Shown: piece by piece, positions 37,871 to 48,330 of the stretch
Layout of the letters: each line of letters starts with the position of its first letter
How positions within the stretch are numbered: the stretch's first letter is position 1
Origin: Opitutia bacterium
GTDB taxonomy: Bacteria; Verrucomicrobiota; Verrucomicrobiia; Opitutales; Opitutaceae
Direction: 5' to 3'
Assembly: GCA_003142615.1 (NCBI GenBank)
Contig: PLMW01000028.1
Span: 71,570-135,569, forward strand
Length of the DNA: 64,000 bases
Made by a program: the position numbers and the translations under genes
The notes under the pieces: model-generated
What the model saw: the letters and a program-made list of their open reading frames with translations, nothing else
Database searches by the model: none
What the model was told of the DNA's origin: nothing

Positions 37871-39169
37871 ATGAATTCGCACCCGATGAACCGATTGCCT
37901 TCATGCCTCACTTACGTAGAATCCTCGGCCATCGTGAAAACCCCTCTTCGCCTCGTGGCGGTTTGGGTAGCGGTTCTGGGTTCCCTGCGTGGAACCGAGT
38001 CTGTCCATAAATTTGAGGTGAGAGTCGGCCCCACCATCCAGTACGCGCATGACGACATATGGTATCACACGCCGCCGGAAACCGGACCGAAGTTTGCCCT
38101 CACTGACAAAGTCGTCCGGCACCAGCAGGCGTATTTCCTGGTGACCATGGTCGGGCCAGCCGTGGACGTCGAAGGCTACTCCGAAGTCTCCTATGACCTC
38201 ACCATTCGACGACCCGATGGAACCGTGAGCGTTGAAAAGAAAGATCTTACCGCTATCCCCCGCGGCAAGGTCTCTCCCGGCTACGTGAACAAGGCCCAGG
38301 CCTACATTGGCTTTACGGCGGATGACAGCGACCCGCTCGGCAAGTACACGGTGCACCTCGTGGCGCATGACTTGGTCAGCGGCGGTCAGGCCGAATGGGA
38401 AACGGCTCTAACCGTGGTGACATTGGAGGAACTTGGCGGCCCGCCGGAGAACTTCGACCCGATCTGGTGGCTGACCAATTATTACCGCAGGCCCGAGCCG
38501 CACCTGGCTCTTCCGGCATTGATGGCATTGAGCCATGATCCGGCTTCCCGACGCGTCCCAAACCGCCAAGGGCCACTGCTGGGCTTCTACGAGCAAGTGC
38601 TGGCCGAGAATCCGTGGTTGGCGCCACAGTTCAAGCAGCGGTTCGCCACGACCACCGACGACGATGAACGCCGCCTGCTCGCGCAGGTGCTTGCCTATGT
38701 ATATCGCGACGATGCCGGCTTTGCGCGCGACCTGCCCGAGCCGGCGCGTCAGGCGTTTGCCGCTGTCCCACACGACAAGCTTCCCCTACCGTCGACCGAA
38801 CCGATGGACGGCGGCCAGCTTGATGTGTACTGGGGACGGTTCCTCGCCAGCGGGCGTTTCCAACCGATTCGCGATCTCGTGACTGTCGTGCAAAACTACC
38901 TGCCGTATAAGGGCCAGCTGGAGGCATACAAAAACTTGAAGAAAAAACCGCAGCCCCCTCCGCCGGAAGTGTACAAGGATGTGATCCTCGGTACCGCGTT
39001 ATGGTCGCTCGGCAGCAACGCCTATCAGCATGAACTCGTCAGGAACTATCTGCTTTATCTGCTCCAGGCAAAGGACACGCCTCCTGAAGTGAAGCCGGCG
39101 CTGAAAGCCGCGCTTTCTTGGAAGCCCAAAGAGCAGCAGCCCGGCCAGCAGGCAGCCCCGTCCACATAA
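37871..39169 (+). CDS. Exported protein of unknown function
   Basis: Up to 432 residues; I do not recognise it. The likely signal peptide is KTPLRLVAVWVAVLGSL, directly after a GTG at 37934, which may be the true start. The region ~45-185 is beta-rich and Ig-like (YHTPPETGPKFALTDKVVRH, VSYDLTIRRPDGTVSVEKKD, LGKYTVHLVAHDLVSG). The C-terminal half is helical with repeat-like pairs (HLALPALMALSHDPASRR, DDERRLLAQVLAYVYRDD) reminiscent of HEAT/TPR-like folds. It ends in a Gln/Pro-rich tail. It starts 34 bases from the divergent rtcB gene. Confidence 0.75.
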   Translation: MNSHPMNRLPSCLTYVESSAIVKTPLRLVAVWVAVLGSLRGTESVHKFEVRVGPTIQYAHDDIWYHTPPETGPKFALTDKVVRHQQAYFLVTMVGPAVDVEGYSEVSYDLTIRRPDGTVSVEKKDLTAIPRGKVSPGYVNKAQAYIGFTADDSDPLGKYTVHLVAHDLVSGGQAEWETALTVVTLEELGGPPENFDPIWWLTNYYRRPEPHLALPALMALSHDPASRRVPNRQGPLLGFYEQVLAENPWLAPQFKQRFATTTDDDERRLLAQVLAYVYRDDAGFARDLPEPARQAFAAVPHDKLPLPSTEPMDGGQLDVYWGRFLASGRFQPIRDLVTVVQNYLPYKGQLEAYKNLKKKPQPPPPEVYKDVILGTALWSLGSNAYQHELVRNYLLYLLQAKDTPPEVKPALKAALSWKPKEQQPGQQAAPST

Positions 39170-39302
39170 ACATCCTGGCCGGAGAGTGACCAGATTTCTG
39201 ACGTCAGGGCGCGTGGTCCACCTTTGATGACACGGATTTATCCCGGCGCGTCGGTTGTCTTCTTGCCTTACCTTCTTAAAATCCTAGGCCATTGTGCCTG
39301 CC

Positions 39303-40601
39303 ATGAACTACAAAGGACTCGGAACCAAGGCCCTTCACGCCGGCCAGACGCCGGACCCCACGACCGGCGCGCGCGCCGTTCCCCTCTACCAGACGACGAG
39401 CTACGTCTTCCGCGACACCGAGCACGCCGCGAACCTTTTCGCGCTGAAAGAGCTCGGCAACATCTACACGCGGATCATGAACCCGACGACCGACGTCTTC
39501 GAACAGCGGATGGCCGCGCTCGAAGGCGGCTCCGGTGCGCTCGCCCATGCGTCGGGCCAGGCGGCGATCACCGACGCCATCCTCAACCTCGCCGGCGCGG
39601 GCGATCATCTCGTCTCCGTCTCGCAGCTCTATGGCGGCACCTACAACCTGTTTCACTACACGCTGCCCAAGATCGGCATCGAAGTGTCGTTCGTCGACGC
39701 CCAGGATCCGGACGCCTTCCGCCGGGCCGTTCGACCGAACACCAAGGCGTTCTACGGCGAGGGCCTCGGCAATCCGGCGTTGAACATCTTCCCCTTTGAA
39801 GAGGTCGGCAAAATCGCCCGCGAGGTCGGCGTGCCGGTCATCATCGACAACACCTGCCTCACGCCGATGCTCAACCGCCCGTTCGAGTGGGGCGTCAACA
39901 TCGTCGTGCACAGCTCCACGAAGTATATCGGCGGCCACGGCACGTCCATCGGCGGCATCGTGGTCGACGGCGGCAACTTCAACTGGGGCAACGGCCGGTT
40001 CCCGGGGTTCACCACGCCCGATCCGAGCTACCACGGCCTCGTGCACTGGGAGGCGTTCAAGAGCTTCCCGCCCGCCGGCGGGGCCAACGTCGCCTGCATT
40101 TTCAAGATGCGGTTGCAGCTCCTGCGCGACATCGGCGCCTGCATCAGCCCGTTCAATTCCTTTCTCATGCTGCAGGGGCTCGAAACGCTGCACCTGCGCA
40201 TGGAGCGGATCTGCCAGAACGCCCTGAAGACGGCCGAATTCCTCGCGGCGCACCCGAAGGTCCAGTGGGTCAACTATCCCGGTCTCAAGGCCAGTCCCCA
40301 CCACGCCGCGGCGAAGAAATACCTGCGCGGCGGCTTCGGCGGCCTGCTCGGCTTCGGCGTGAAGGGCGGCTTCGAGGGGGGCAAGAGACTCATCGAGTCG
40401 CTCCAGCTCTTCTCGCACCTCGCCAACATCGGCGACGCCAAGTCGCTCGCCATTCATCCCGCCAGCACGACGCACAGCCAGCTCACGCCCGCAGAGCAGG
40501 TCTCCACCGGCGTCTCGCCCGACTACGTGCGCCTGTCGCTCGGAACAGAGGATTTCATCGACATCCAAGCGGACCTGGAGCAAGCGCTGGCCAAAGTGTG
40601 A
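39303..40601 (+). CDS. metY: O-acetylhomoserine aminocarboxypropyltransferase (sulfhydrylase)
   Basis: 432 residues, the usual size for MetY of the Cys/Met-metabolism PLP family. It makes homocysteine from O-acetylhomoserine and sulfide. Visible are [42 protein letters not shown], the PLP lysine K207 in [13 protein letters not shown], and the end of the domain [15 protein letters not shown] 39303 is used; a GTG nine bases earlier is in frame. The last 21 codons have a codon choice unlike the rest of the gene (GGA, ACA, CAA, CAA, AAA). A second copy of this tail, with native-looking codons, lies 46 bases after the stop. Its product feeds methionine synthase. Confidence 0.96.
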   Translation: MNYKGLGTKALHAGQTPDPTTGARAVPLYQTTSYVFRDTEHAANLFALKELGNIYTRIMNPTTDVFEQRMAALEGGSGALAHASGQAAITDAILNLAGAGDHLVSVSQLYGGTYNLFHYTLPKIGIEVSFVDAQDPDAFRRAVRPNTKAFYGEGLGNPALNIFPFEEVGKIAREVGVPVIIDNTCLTPMLNRPFEWGVNIVVHSSTKYIGGHGTSIGGIVVDGGNFNWGNGRFPGFTTPDPSYHGLVHWEAFKSFPPAGGANVACIFKMRLQLLRDIGACISPFNSFLMLQGLETLHLRMERICQNALKTAEFLAAHPKVQWVNYPGLKASPHHAAAKKYLRGGFGGLLGFGVKGGFEGGKRLIESLQLFSHLANIGDAKSLAIHPASTTHSQLTPAEQVSTGVSPDYVRLSLGTEDFIDIQADLEQALAKV

Positions 40602-40617
40602 GGCAATAGGTCTCGCC

Positions 40618-40647
40618 GTAGCTCCGCTTCTGCGGAGCGAAGGCGGA
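40618..40647. repeat. REP-like hairpin element
   Basis: GCTCCGC / GCGGAGC stem with a TTCT loop, flanked by GTA and GAAGGCGGA. It sits between the metY stop and the orphan duplicate of the metY tail, and its right end abuts the first codon of that duplicate. It looks like a dispersed repetitive palindrome rather than a terminator, since no T-tract follows. Confidence 0.6.
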
Positions 40648-40713
40648 TCCCTGGGCACGGAGGACTTTGTCGATATTCAGGCCGACCTCGAACAGGCCCT
40701 CGCCAAGGTCTGA
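40648..40713 (+). pseudogene. Orphan copy of the last 21 codons of metY
   Basis: Translates as [20 protein letters not shown], then V and a stop. MetY itself ends with the same residues except one (I for V). At DNA level 18 of 21 codons differ, 17 of the changes being at third positions. The codons here (GGC, ACG, CAG, GCC, CTC, AAG) match the body of metY, whereas the codons in the intact metY tail do not. So this fragment looks like the original gene end, displaced by a 112-base insertion (40536-40647) that supplied a replacement end. It has no start codon. Confidence 0.85.
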
Positions 40714-40772
40714 CGCGTGCCGTGCGTTTAGCACGCACCCATCACATTTCGCTGTGGCCGTTCAGCACTTTG

Positions 40773-40815
40773 CTCCAGACGCAATGTCAACTAATAGTTG
40801 ACATTGTGTCTGGAG
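40773..40815. repeat. 20-bp near-perfect inverted repeat
   Basis: CTCCAGACGCAATGTCAACT (40773-40792) pairs with 40796-40815 across a 3-base AAT loop, with one G-T wobble. It lies between metY (plus) and the PHP-UvrD gene (minus), 51 bases after the latter's stop on its own strand. No T-tract follows in either direction. It could be a terminator-like or RNA-stabilising hairpin for the convergent pair, a protein-binding operator, or the remains of a mobile element. Confidence 0.6.
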
Positions 40816-40865
40816 GCACGCCTGCAGAAATAACCTCGCCCTGTCCGCGTGCACTGGAGGTGCGT

Positions 40866-43800
40866 TTAAAAGAGTTCCAGCTGCCGTGTCCGCGGCACGG
40901 CGGGAGCCGCCTCCTTCTGCCGCTCAAGCAGGGCTTCGCGGATGGCGCGGAGAAACGGCGAGGGGGAGCGGTCGCGGAGTTCACCACGCCAGTGGCGGCG
41001 GCGGGCATGCGTGAGGTAGAGTTGCTCCCGGGCGCGGGTGAGACCGACGAAGAAAACACGGCGCTCCTCGGCGAGGTCGACCGTTTCGGCCTCGTCGAAG
41101 CTGAAGCGGTGCGGGAGCAGCCCATCCTCGCAACCGACGATAAAAACCACGCGGAATTCGAGGCCTTTCGCGGCGTGCAACGTAAGCAGCGACACGCGCT
41201 CGGCGCGCGGATCATGCAGGTCGACGTCGACACCGAGCGCCAGCTCGCTCACGAAGGCATCGAGGCTGGCGCCGTGCTTCCCGGCGAGCGGCCGGAGCGC
41301 ATCGGTGATGGCGCGCAGGTCGGGATCCGGTTTCTCCTCCCGGGCAAGCTGGGTGCAGACGGTCGCAAGCCGGTCGGCCAGCGGTGCGTCGGGCGGCAGC
41401 GTCTTGAGCCGGGCCAGCAGCGTTTGTACGGTCGGATGCCCGGCCAGCGGCGTGTGGGCCCGCTTTTGGAAGGGGATGCCGGAGCGCGCGAACGCCTCCA
41501 CGAGCGGCGGGGTCTGCGCATCGGTGCGGTAGAGGACGGCGAAATCGTTGAAGGCGCAGGCGCTCGCGGCATCGCCGCTGACGCGGCCCGTGTCGAACGA
41601 GGTGAGGCTGGTGCCGCCAACAAGACGTTCAATGGTTTCGACGACAAACTCCGCCTCGGCGCGCCCGGTGGAGCATTCGCGCAGGATGACCCGGCTGGCA
41701 CCGCCCGTCCGGGCACGCAGGACGCGGTTGCGCACCAGCGTGGTGGGAGCGACGGCCTGCAGCGCCGCGTCGACGATGGTGCGGGTGGAGCGGTAGTTGC
41801 GCGTGAGTGAGACGACGCGGGCCGCCGGGTAGTCGGACTGGAATTGCCCGAAGAAGCGCACGTCGGTGCCGCGGAAACCGTAGATCGCCTGGTCGGGGTC
41901 GCCGATGGCGCAGAGGCTGGCGGCACCCGTCGCCAACAGCCGCACGAGCTGGTACTGTTGCGCGTCGACGTCCTGATATTCGTCGACCGAAAGGTGCGGC
42001 CAGCGCGCCCGGTAATGCGCGGCGAGGTCAGCCTGCGTGGCGAGGAGCCCGACCGGCAGGGCGATCAGATCATCAAAATCGACCAGCCCGCGGGCGTGGA
42101 GCGCGCGTTCATAAGCTTCGGGGCGCGCCCCCCGGTCGGTGATCAGCCTGCTCGCCTCGAGCGCGGACACGCCGAGTGTCTCCCGGGCGACGGCGAGAGC
42201 CTCGGCCTCGCCGGCCACGCGGAGCGGAGCCCCCAAACCGAGCCGGTCCTCCTGTTCGCGGAGGATGGCGAGGCCGAGGGCGTGGAAAGTCATCACCGGC
42301 ACGCGGGGGCCACGGCCGTCGGGAAGCAGCGAAGCGAGCCGCTCGCGCATTTCCCCGGCGGCGCGGCGCGTGAAAGTGATGGCGAGGCACGCCTCGGGTG
42401 CGATGCCGTGGTCGGCGATCAAATGGGCGATGCGATGGGTGAGCGTGCGCGTCTTGCCCGTCCCGGGGCCGGCGACGATGAGCAAGGGGCCATCGACGGT
42501 CTCCGCCGCGGCGCGCTGCTCGGGATCGAGCCCGGCCAGCATGGGAGAAGCCGATTGAACCCCAGAGGGCACAGAGACCACCGCTGGCTTTTCGGGTGCC
42601 GGCTCCGGCTCGGCCTCCTCGATGGTCGGAACGGGTTTAACCCGCGACGGTTTGGCGCGACGTAAAGCCGCTCCCACGGGTTGCGCAGCCTCTGGCAACT
42701 CGAACAGCAGGCTGATGGACTTCCCGCTATCGAGTTCGTCCGGCCTGAAAAGGCGGATGGTGCCGTATTTGCCGTCGTAGCCGCCTTCGCGGATGACTTC
42801 ACCGGCGCGCATGCGGCGGACCGCCTCGACCAGAAGAGGCGTGGCGATCCTGCCAATTTCATCAAGCGACGCATCACCGAGGATCGCCAGTTCGGGGCCG
42901 AGGCGCGCGATCAACTGCTCATAACTGCCCTGCACAGTCTTGCTTTTCGGGCCGGTCCGGGCGAGTTCGCCGAGCACCTCGGGGAGCGGCACGAGGCTGC
43001 GGAAAGGCGCCGCGGTGGGCGGCGGTTTTTCACCGGTGCGATCGGCGAGCTCGAGCACCCGGCTGAGCACGCCGATGGTAAGCGGTGCACCGCAGACGGG
43101 ACATTGGTTGCCGAGACGGCGCGACTCCGCCGGTTCGCAACGGAAGCCGCACGCCCGGTGCCCGTCCATGTGGTATTTGCCCTCCTCGGGATAGAATTCG
43201 ATCGTGCCGCCGTAGCCGGCCCCGGTCGCCAAGGCGTTCCTGATCGCAAAGTAATCGAGCGCGCAATCAAAACGGCAGGCTTCACGGCCGAGGTTGCCGG
43301 GCGAATGCGCATCGGAGTTGGAGACGAGGCGGAAGCGGTCGAGCATCGAGAGCCGCCAGTTCATCGGCGGATCAGAAGAAAGGCCGGTCTCCACTGCGAA
43401 GATGTGAGGGGAAAGATCGCCGTAGCACTCATCGAAGGCGTCAAAACCCGACTTGGAGCCGAAAACGGAAAACCAAGGCGTCCAGATGTGGGCGGGGATG
43501 AGGTAACAGCCGTCGCCGCCGGAAAGGCAGATTTCGAGGAGGTCGCGCGAATTCAGGCCGAGAATGGGCCGGCCGTCGGAGGCGAGATTGCCGATGCGCG
43601 CGAGGCGGGCGACCATGCGGTCGGCGCTGGCGAGGTCGGGCGCATAGAGGAGATGGTGAACCTTGCGGACCTTGTCGCCCTGCTTGTAGATCGTGGAGAT
43701 CTCGACCTCCAGGAGGAAGCGCACGGGTGCGGCGGCGGCGGCGCAGGGTCCGAGTTCGGCGACCACGGCAGCCTCCAGGTCGTCACGGAGGCGGAAGAGG

Positions 43801-43985
43801 CCCGGCTCGGCGGGAACCAGTTCCTCCTTGATCACCGCCATCCATGCGGGATGCGTGAAATCGCCCGTGCCGACGACCGTGACGCCTTTCTTCTTCGCCC
43901 ACAGCGCCAAGTGATGGAAGTCGAGATCCCGACTCGTCGCCCGGGAATACTTCGAGTGGATGTGAAGATCGGCGTAAAAGCGCAT
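40866..43985 (-). CDS. PHP phosphoesterase-zinc ribbon-UvrD helicase fusion
   Basis: 1,039 residues. Residues 1-270 are a PHP-type phosphoesterase of the COG1379 kind (RFYADLHIHSKYSRATS, GTGDFTHPAWM, LLEVEISTIYK, FRLVSNSDAHSPGNLGRE). A zinc ribbon follows near 275-305 (CGFRC ... CPVCG). After a Pro/Glu linker, an SF1 UvrD/PcrA helicase spans about 480-1,030: Q-motif LDPEQRAAAETVDGPLL, Walker A GPGTGKTRTLTHR (~505-515), Walker B DEYQDVDAQQYQ, motif III GDPDQAIYGFRG, TLHAAKGLEFRVVF, and FVGLTRAREQLYLTHAR. The ATG at 43985 starts the PHP domain; the frame extends 30 codons upstream without similarity. It is probably a DNA-processing or repair enzyme. Confidence 0.93.
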   Translation of the reverse strand: MRFYADLHIHSKYSRATSRDLDFHHLALWAKKKGVTVVGTGDFTHPAWMAVIKEELVPAEPGLFRLRDDLEAAVVAELGPCAAAAAPVRFLLEVEISTIYKQGDKVRKVHHLLYAPDLASADRMVARLARIGNLASDGRPILGLNSRDLLEICLSGGDGCYLIPAHIWTPWFSVFGSKSGFDAFDECYGDLSPHIFAVETGLSSDPPMNWRLSMLDRFRLVSNSDAHSPGNLGREACRFDCALDYFAIRNALATGAGYGGTIEFYPEEGKYHMDGHRACGFRCEPAESRRLGNQCPVCGAPLTIGVLSRVLELADRTGEKPPPTAAPFRSLVPLPEVLGELARTGPKSKTVQGSYEQLIARLGPELAILGDASLDEIGRIATPLLVEAVRRMRAGEVIREGGYDGKYGTIRLFRPDELDSGKSISLLFELPEAAQPVGAALRRAKPSRVKPVPTIEEAEPEPAPEKPAVVSVPSGVQSASPMLAGLDPEQRAAAETVDGPLLIVAGPGTGKTRTLTHRIAHLIADHGIAPEACLAITFTRRAAGEMRERLASLLPDGRGPRVPVMTFHALGLAILREQEDRLGLGAPLRVAGEAEALAVARETLGVSALEASRLITDRGARPEAYERALHARGLVDFDDLIALPVGLLATQADLAAHYRARWPHLSVDEYQDVDAQQYQLVRLLATGAASLCAIGDPDQAIYGFRGTDVRFFGQFQSDYPAARVVSLTRNYRSTRTIVDAALQAVAPTTLVRNRVLRARTGGASRVILRECSTGRAEAEFVVETIERLVGGTSLTSFDTGRVSGDAASACAFNDFAVLYRTDAQTPPLVEAFARSGIPFQKRAHTPLAGHPTVQTLLARLKTLPPDAPLADRLATVCTQLAREEKPDPDLRAITDALRPLAGKHGASLDAFVSELALGVDVDLHDPRAERVSLLTLHAAKGLEFRVVFIVGCEDGLLPHRFSFDEAETVDLAEERRVFFVGLTRAREQLYLTHARRRHWRGELRDRSPSPFLRAIREALLERQKEAAPAVPRTRQLELF

Positions 43986-44119
43986 CTTAGGAAGGCGGGG
44001 GGAAACACGCGGGATGCGATCGTCGCGTGAAGAGCAGGAACGGGGTAGGCGTCGAATCAGGCGGACGAATCGCATTTCCTTGAGTTCCTGACTTCCACAT
44101 CCGACAACCTCTATCCGCC

Positions 44120-44539
44120 ATGAAATCCTACCGCAAGGAACTCTGGTTCGAGGTGCCGCGGCGGCGCGCCTTCCTCAACATCACCCCGCAGGTGGAGCAG
44201 TGTCTGCGCGAAAGCGGCATCCGCGAGGGTCTCTGTCTGGTGAACGCCATGCACATCACGGCGAGCGTGTTCATCAACGACGACGAGTCGGGACTGCATG
44301 CCGACTTTGAACGTTGGCTGGAAAAACTGGCTCCGGAGAAACCGTATACCGTTTACGACCACAACCGCACCGGTGAGGACAATGCCGACGCCCACCTCAA
44401 GCGTACGGTCATGGGCCGCGAGGCCGTGGTTGCGGTGACCGCCGGAAGGCTTGATTTCGGTCCGTGGGAGCGGATCTTTTATGGAGAGTTCGACGGACTG
44501 CGCCGCAAGCGAGTGCTTATAAAAATCGTCGGGGAATAA
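44120..44539 (+). CDS. YjbQ/UPF0047 family protein
   Basis: 139 residues, full length for the family. Visible are the start [20 protein letters not shown], the signature [40 protein letters not shown] (conserved His and Asp cluster) and [17 protein letters not shown]. Some members show weak thiamine-phosphate synthase activity in vitro, but the physiological role is not settled. It is divergent from the PHP-UvrD gene and followed by a long AT-rich leader of the acc operon. Confidence 0.92.
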   Translation: MKSYRKELWFEVPRRRAFLNITPQVEQCLRESGIREGLCLVNAMHITASVFINDDESGLHADFERWLEKLAPEKPYTVYDHNRTGEDNADAHLKRTVMGREAVVAVTAGRLDFGPWERIFYGEFDGLRRKRVLIKIVGE

Positions 44540-44884
44540 TGGAAAAGGAATACGGGCCGGAAAAATGTGGGAGTGCCTTTCAGTGCAGCAATCTCGGATT
44601 TGATGCTAAGCCCCCACTGACTTCCGGGTTGCCCAACCTTTTTATACATTACGCAACTCGTTGATTATCGTTTATAGCCGGCACTTCAAAAACAGCCTGT
44701 TTTCGCCGATTTATTGCCGATTTTGGCGTATTTTTACCGCTTTTGGCCTTCTTTAGGCCATTTTAAGGCGCGGAGAAGACCTACTTCAAAATCCGTGATT
44801 GCCAGTCGAGGGAAACTAATTTTGAACGCAGGGCTCCCCAAAGCCAACTAACCCCGGTAAGCCTAACCTAACCAAGGCCCTGTT
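44540..44884 (+). promoter_or_regulatory. AT-rich leader of the accBC genes with a terminator-like hairpin
   Basis: 345 bases, clearly more AT-rich than the neighbours. Around 44700-44740 a T-rich, repetitive stretch carries GCCGATTT-like units. A hairpin TGGCCT (44744-44749) / AGGCCA (44755-44760) is followed by TTTT, which may end the yjbQ transcript or act as an attenuator in the accB leader. About 120 bases remain between the hairpin and the accB start. No known riboswitch is recognised. Confidence 0.5.
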
Positions 44885-45364
44885 TTGGACCTCAAGCAGA
44901 TCAAGCAAATCATCGATTTAATGAAGCGCTCCGAACTCACCGAGTTCGCCGTGGAAGAAGAGGGCTTCAAACTCAAGATATGCCGGGGCACCAACGGCGT
45001 GCCGGTGGTGACATCCAGCGCCGGGTTGACAGCAGTCCCGGAAGCAGCGGCGGCTTCAGCCGCCGCCGCGGCAGCCACCCTGGCATCGTCCTCTCAGAAT
45101 GGTGGGGAGAAGGAAGATTCAAGCATCATCTATATCAAGGCCCCCATGGTGGGCACCTTCTACCGGGCGCCTTCGCCCGAAAGCCCGCCGTTTGTCGAGG
45201 TGAACGCGAAAGTTTCCGAGAATTCCATCGTTTGCATCATCGAGGCCATGAAAATCATGAATGAGATTCAGGCCGAGGTGAAGGGCACCGTGGTGGAGAT
45301 TCTCGTCGAAAACGGCCAGCCGGTCGAATACGGCCAGCGCATGTTCAAGATCAAGCAGGGTTAA
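44885..45364 (+). CDS. accB: Biotin carboxyl carrier protein of acetyl-CoA carboxylase
   Basis: 159 residues. The N-terminal helix ([20 protein letters not shown]) and an Ala/Ser-rich linker (about 55-75) precede the biotinyl domain. The domain has [22 protein letters not shown] and the biotinylated K123 in [11 protein letters not shown], and ends [10 protein letters not shown]. It carries carboxybiotin between biotin carboxylase and carboxyltransferase in fatty acid synthesis. No ATG is available at the domain start; TTG at 44885 is the best initiation codon, which may help keep expression low. accC follows 81 bases downstream. Confidence 0.95.
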   Translation: MDLKQIKQIIDLMKRSELTEFAVEEEGFKLKICRGTNGVPVVTSSAGLTAVPEAAAASAAAAAATLASSSQNGGEKEDSSIIYIKAPMVGTFYRAPSPESPPFVEVNAKVSENSIVCIIEAMKIMNEIQAEVKGTVVEILVENGQPVEYGQRMFKIKQG

Positions 45365-45445
45365 CCGGCCGCCAATCCTGACGATTCCTGTCCTACAGCT
45401 GATCCCCCGCGGCATCGCAGATGAGCATCGGCGGTATCTTTGTTT

Positions 45446-46807
<1,362 letters not shown>

Positions 46808-46847
46808 GCAGAGGCTATCCGAAAACCGTCAGCCCGAGCGGCGCTGA

Positions 46848-46866
46848 TTCTGCTGGCCAACAGAAC
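46848..46866. repeat. Short palindrome shared with the element upstream of the pilin genes
   Basis: TTCTGCTGGCCAACAGAAC, a near-perfect palindrome differing by one base from the palindrome at 48371-48389. It lies in the accC-GH105 gap. It suggests a dispersed short palindromic repeat family in this genome. Confidence 0.5.
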
Positions 46867-46952
46867 GCCCTCCACCGGACCGGTTCTCGCTCCCCGCCGC
46901 CCGTCCGCGATCATGCCGCAAAACCTGTTGCGATGATCCGCCGCCTGCCCGT

Positions 46953-48113
46953 ATGAAACAGGTCCCTCCTGCTGTTGCCATGAATCCGAGGTTTCTCCTT
47001 GCCCTGTTCTCCCTGCAAATCGGCTGTGCCGGAGGTCTGCTTCGCGCCGCCGACTCCCTCACGCCTCAATCGTCTGACCTCACGCCCGCGGCCGTGCTCA
47101 GCGTCATGGAGCGCGTGGCCGACTGGCAGCTCGCCAATCCATCGCCGCACCGTCCCACCGACTGGACGCAGGGCGCCGGCGATGCCGGCATGATGGCCCT
47201 CGCCGGCACTTCCACCAGCCCGCGTTTCCTCGACGCCATGCTGGCGATGGCCGAGGCCAGCGCGTGGCAACTTGGGCCGCGGCCCTACGATGCTGATGAC
47301 CACTGCGTGGGCCAGACCTATGCCGAGCTTTATTTCCGCCGTCACGACCCGCGCATGATCGCGCCGCTGCGTGAACGCTTCGACTGGATCCTCGCCCATC
47401 CCAAGGATGCCAACCTCGTTTTTGACCCCGCCAGGAATCCGGACGCCCGCGACCGGTGGTCGTGGTGCGACTCGCTGTTCATGGGGCCGCCCGCGTGGAT
47501 CCGGCTTTACGTGGCGACGGGCGAAAAGGCCTACCTGGATTTCGCGGTCGAAAAATGGTGGCAGACCTCGGACTACCTCTACGACAAGGAGGAGCATCTT
47601 TATTTTCGCGACAGCACCTACTTCGAGAGACGGGAGGCCAACGGGGGAAAAATCTTCTGGAGCCGCGGCAACGGCTGGGTGATGGGCGGCCTCGTGCGCG
47701 TGCTCCAGTATCTGCCTGCCGACCACCCGGCGCGTTCCCGTTTCGTGCAGCAGTATCGCGAGATGGCCGGCCGGATTCTCCTCTGCCAGCAGCCCGACGG
47801 CCTGTGGCGCTCCAGTCTGCTCGACCCCGGGAATTATCCGCTCAAGGAGACGAGCGGCTCCGGGTTTTACTGCTATGCGCTCGCCTGGGGCATCAACCAG
47901 GGCCTGCTTGACCGCGGCAAATTCGAGCCGGCCGTCATCAATGCCTGGCGGGGACTGGCCGGCTGTGTGACGCCGGAGGGCAGGCTCACCCACGTGCAGC
48001 CCATCGGCGCCGATCCGAGGAAATACGACGAGAATGCCACCGAAGTCTACGGCGTCGGCGCGTTCCTGCTCGCCGGCAGTGAAGTCCACCGGTTGCTCGG
48101 AAAAGGGCAGTAA
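46953..48113 (+). CDS. Unsaturated rhamnogalacturonyl hydrolase, GH105 family
   Basis: 386 residues. A signal peptide lies near the start; ATG 46980 (MNPRFLLALFSLQIG) would give a cleaner signal than the ATG at 46953. The (alpha/alpha)6 barrel of GH105/GH88 follows: VADWQLANPSPHRPTDWTQG, DDHCVGQTYAELYFRR, WSWCDSLFMGPPAWIRLY with the catalytic Asp candidate, FWSRGNGWVMGGLVRVLQYL, and ETSGSGFYCYALAWGINQG. Such enzymes remove the unsaturated uronic acid from pectin (rhamnogalacturonan I) fragments produced by lyases. It shows that pectin is among the substrates of this organism. Confidence 0.93.
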   Translation: MKQVPPAVAMNPRFLLALFSLQIGCAGGLLRAADSLTPQSSDLTPAAVLSVMERVADWQLANPSPHRPTDWTQGAGDAGMMALAGTSTSPRFLDAMLAMAEASAWQLGPRPYDADDHCVGQTYAELYFRRHDPRMIAPLRERFDWILAHPKDANLVFDPARNPDARDRWSWCDSLFMGPPAWIRLYVATGEKAYLDFAVEKWWQTSDYLYDKEEHLYFRDSTYFERREANGGKIFWSRGNGWVMGGLVRVLQYLPADHPARSRFVQQYREMAGRILLCQQPDGLWRSSLLDPGNYPLKETSGSGFYCYALAWGINQGLLDRGKFEPAVINAWRGLAGCVTPEGRLTHVQPIGADPRKYDENATEVYGVGAFLLAGSEVHRLLGKGQ

Positions 48114-48136
48114 GGCCCTGCCGTTGGCTTGTCCCC

Positions 48137-48291
48137 GGTAGTGGTGCCGTTTGCCTGAATTGAGCGGTACCTGTAGGTCGGGGTTTCTTGTCCCGCCGAA
48201 GCCTCGTGCGAAGGCGGAATCCCCGACAGAGGAATGTCGAGGGTTTTGGTGTCGGGTATAAAGCCCAACCTACACAAACTGATCCACTACC
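48137..48291. repeat. MITE-like palindromic element
   Basis: Terminal inverted repeats GGTAGTGG-N4-GTTTG (48137-48153) and CAAAC-N4-CCACTACC (48275-48291). Inside lies a second inverted pair, GTAGGTCGGG near 48173 and CCCAACCTAC ending 48273, plus smaller hairpins such as GTCGGGTATAAAGCCC. No coding capacity. Located between the GH105 gene and the next element. Confidence 0.65.
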
Positions 48292-48330
48292 CGGTCCTTG
48301 TCCGGCTTGAACCATTCCGGTCCTTCTTCT

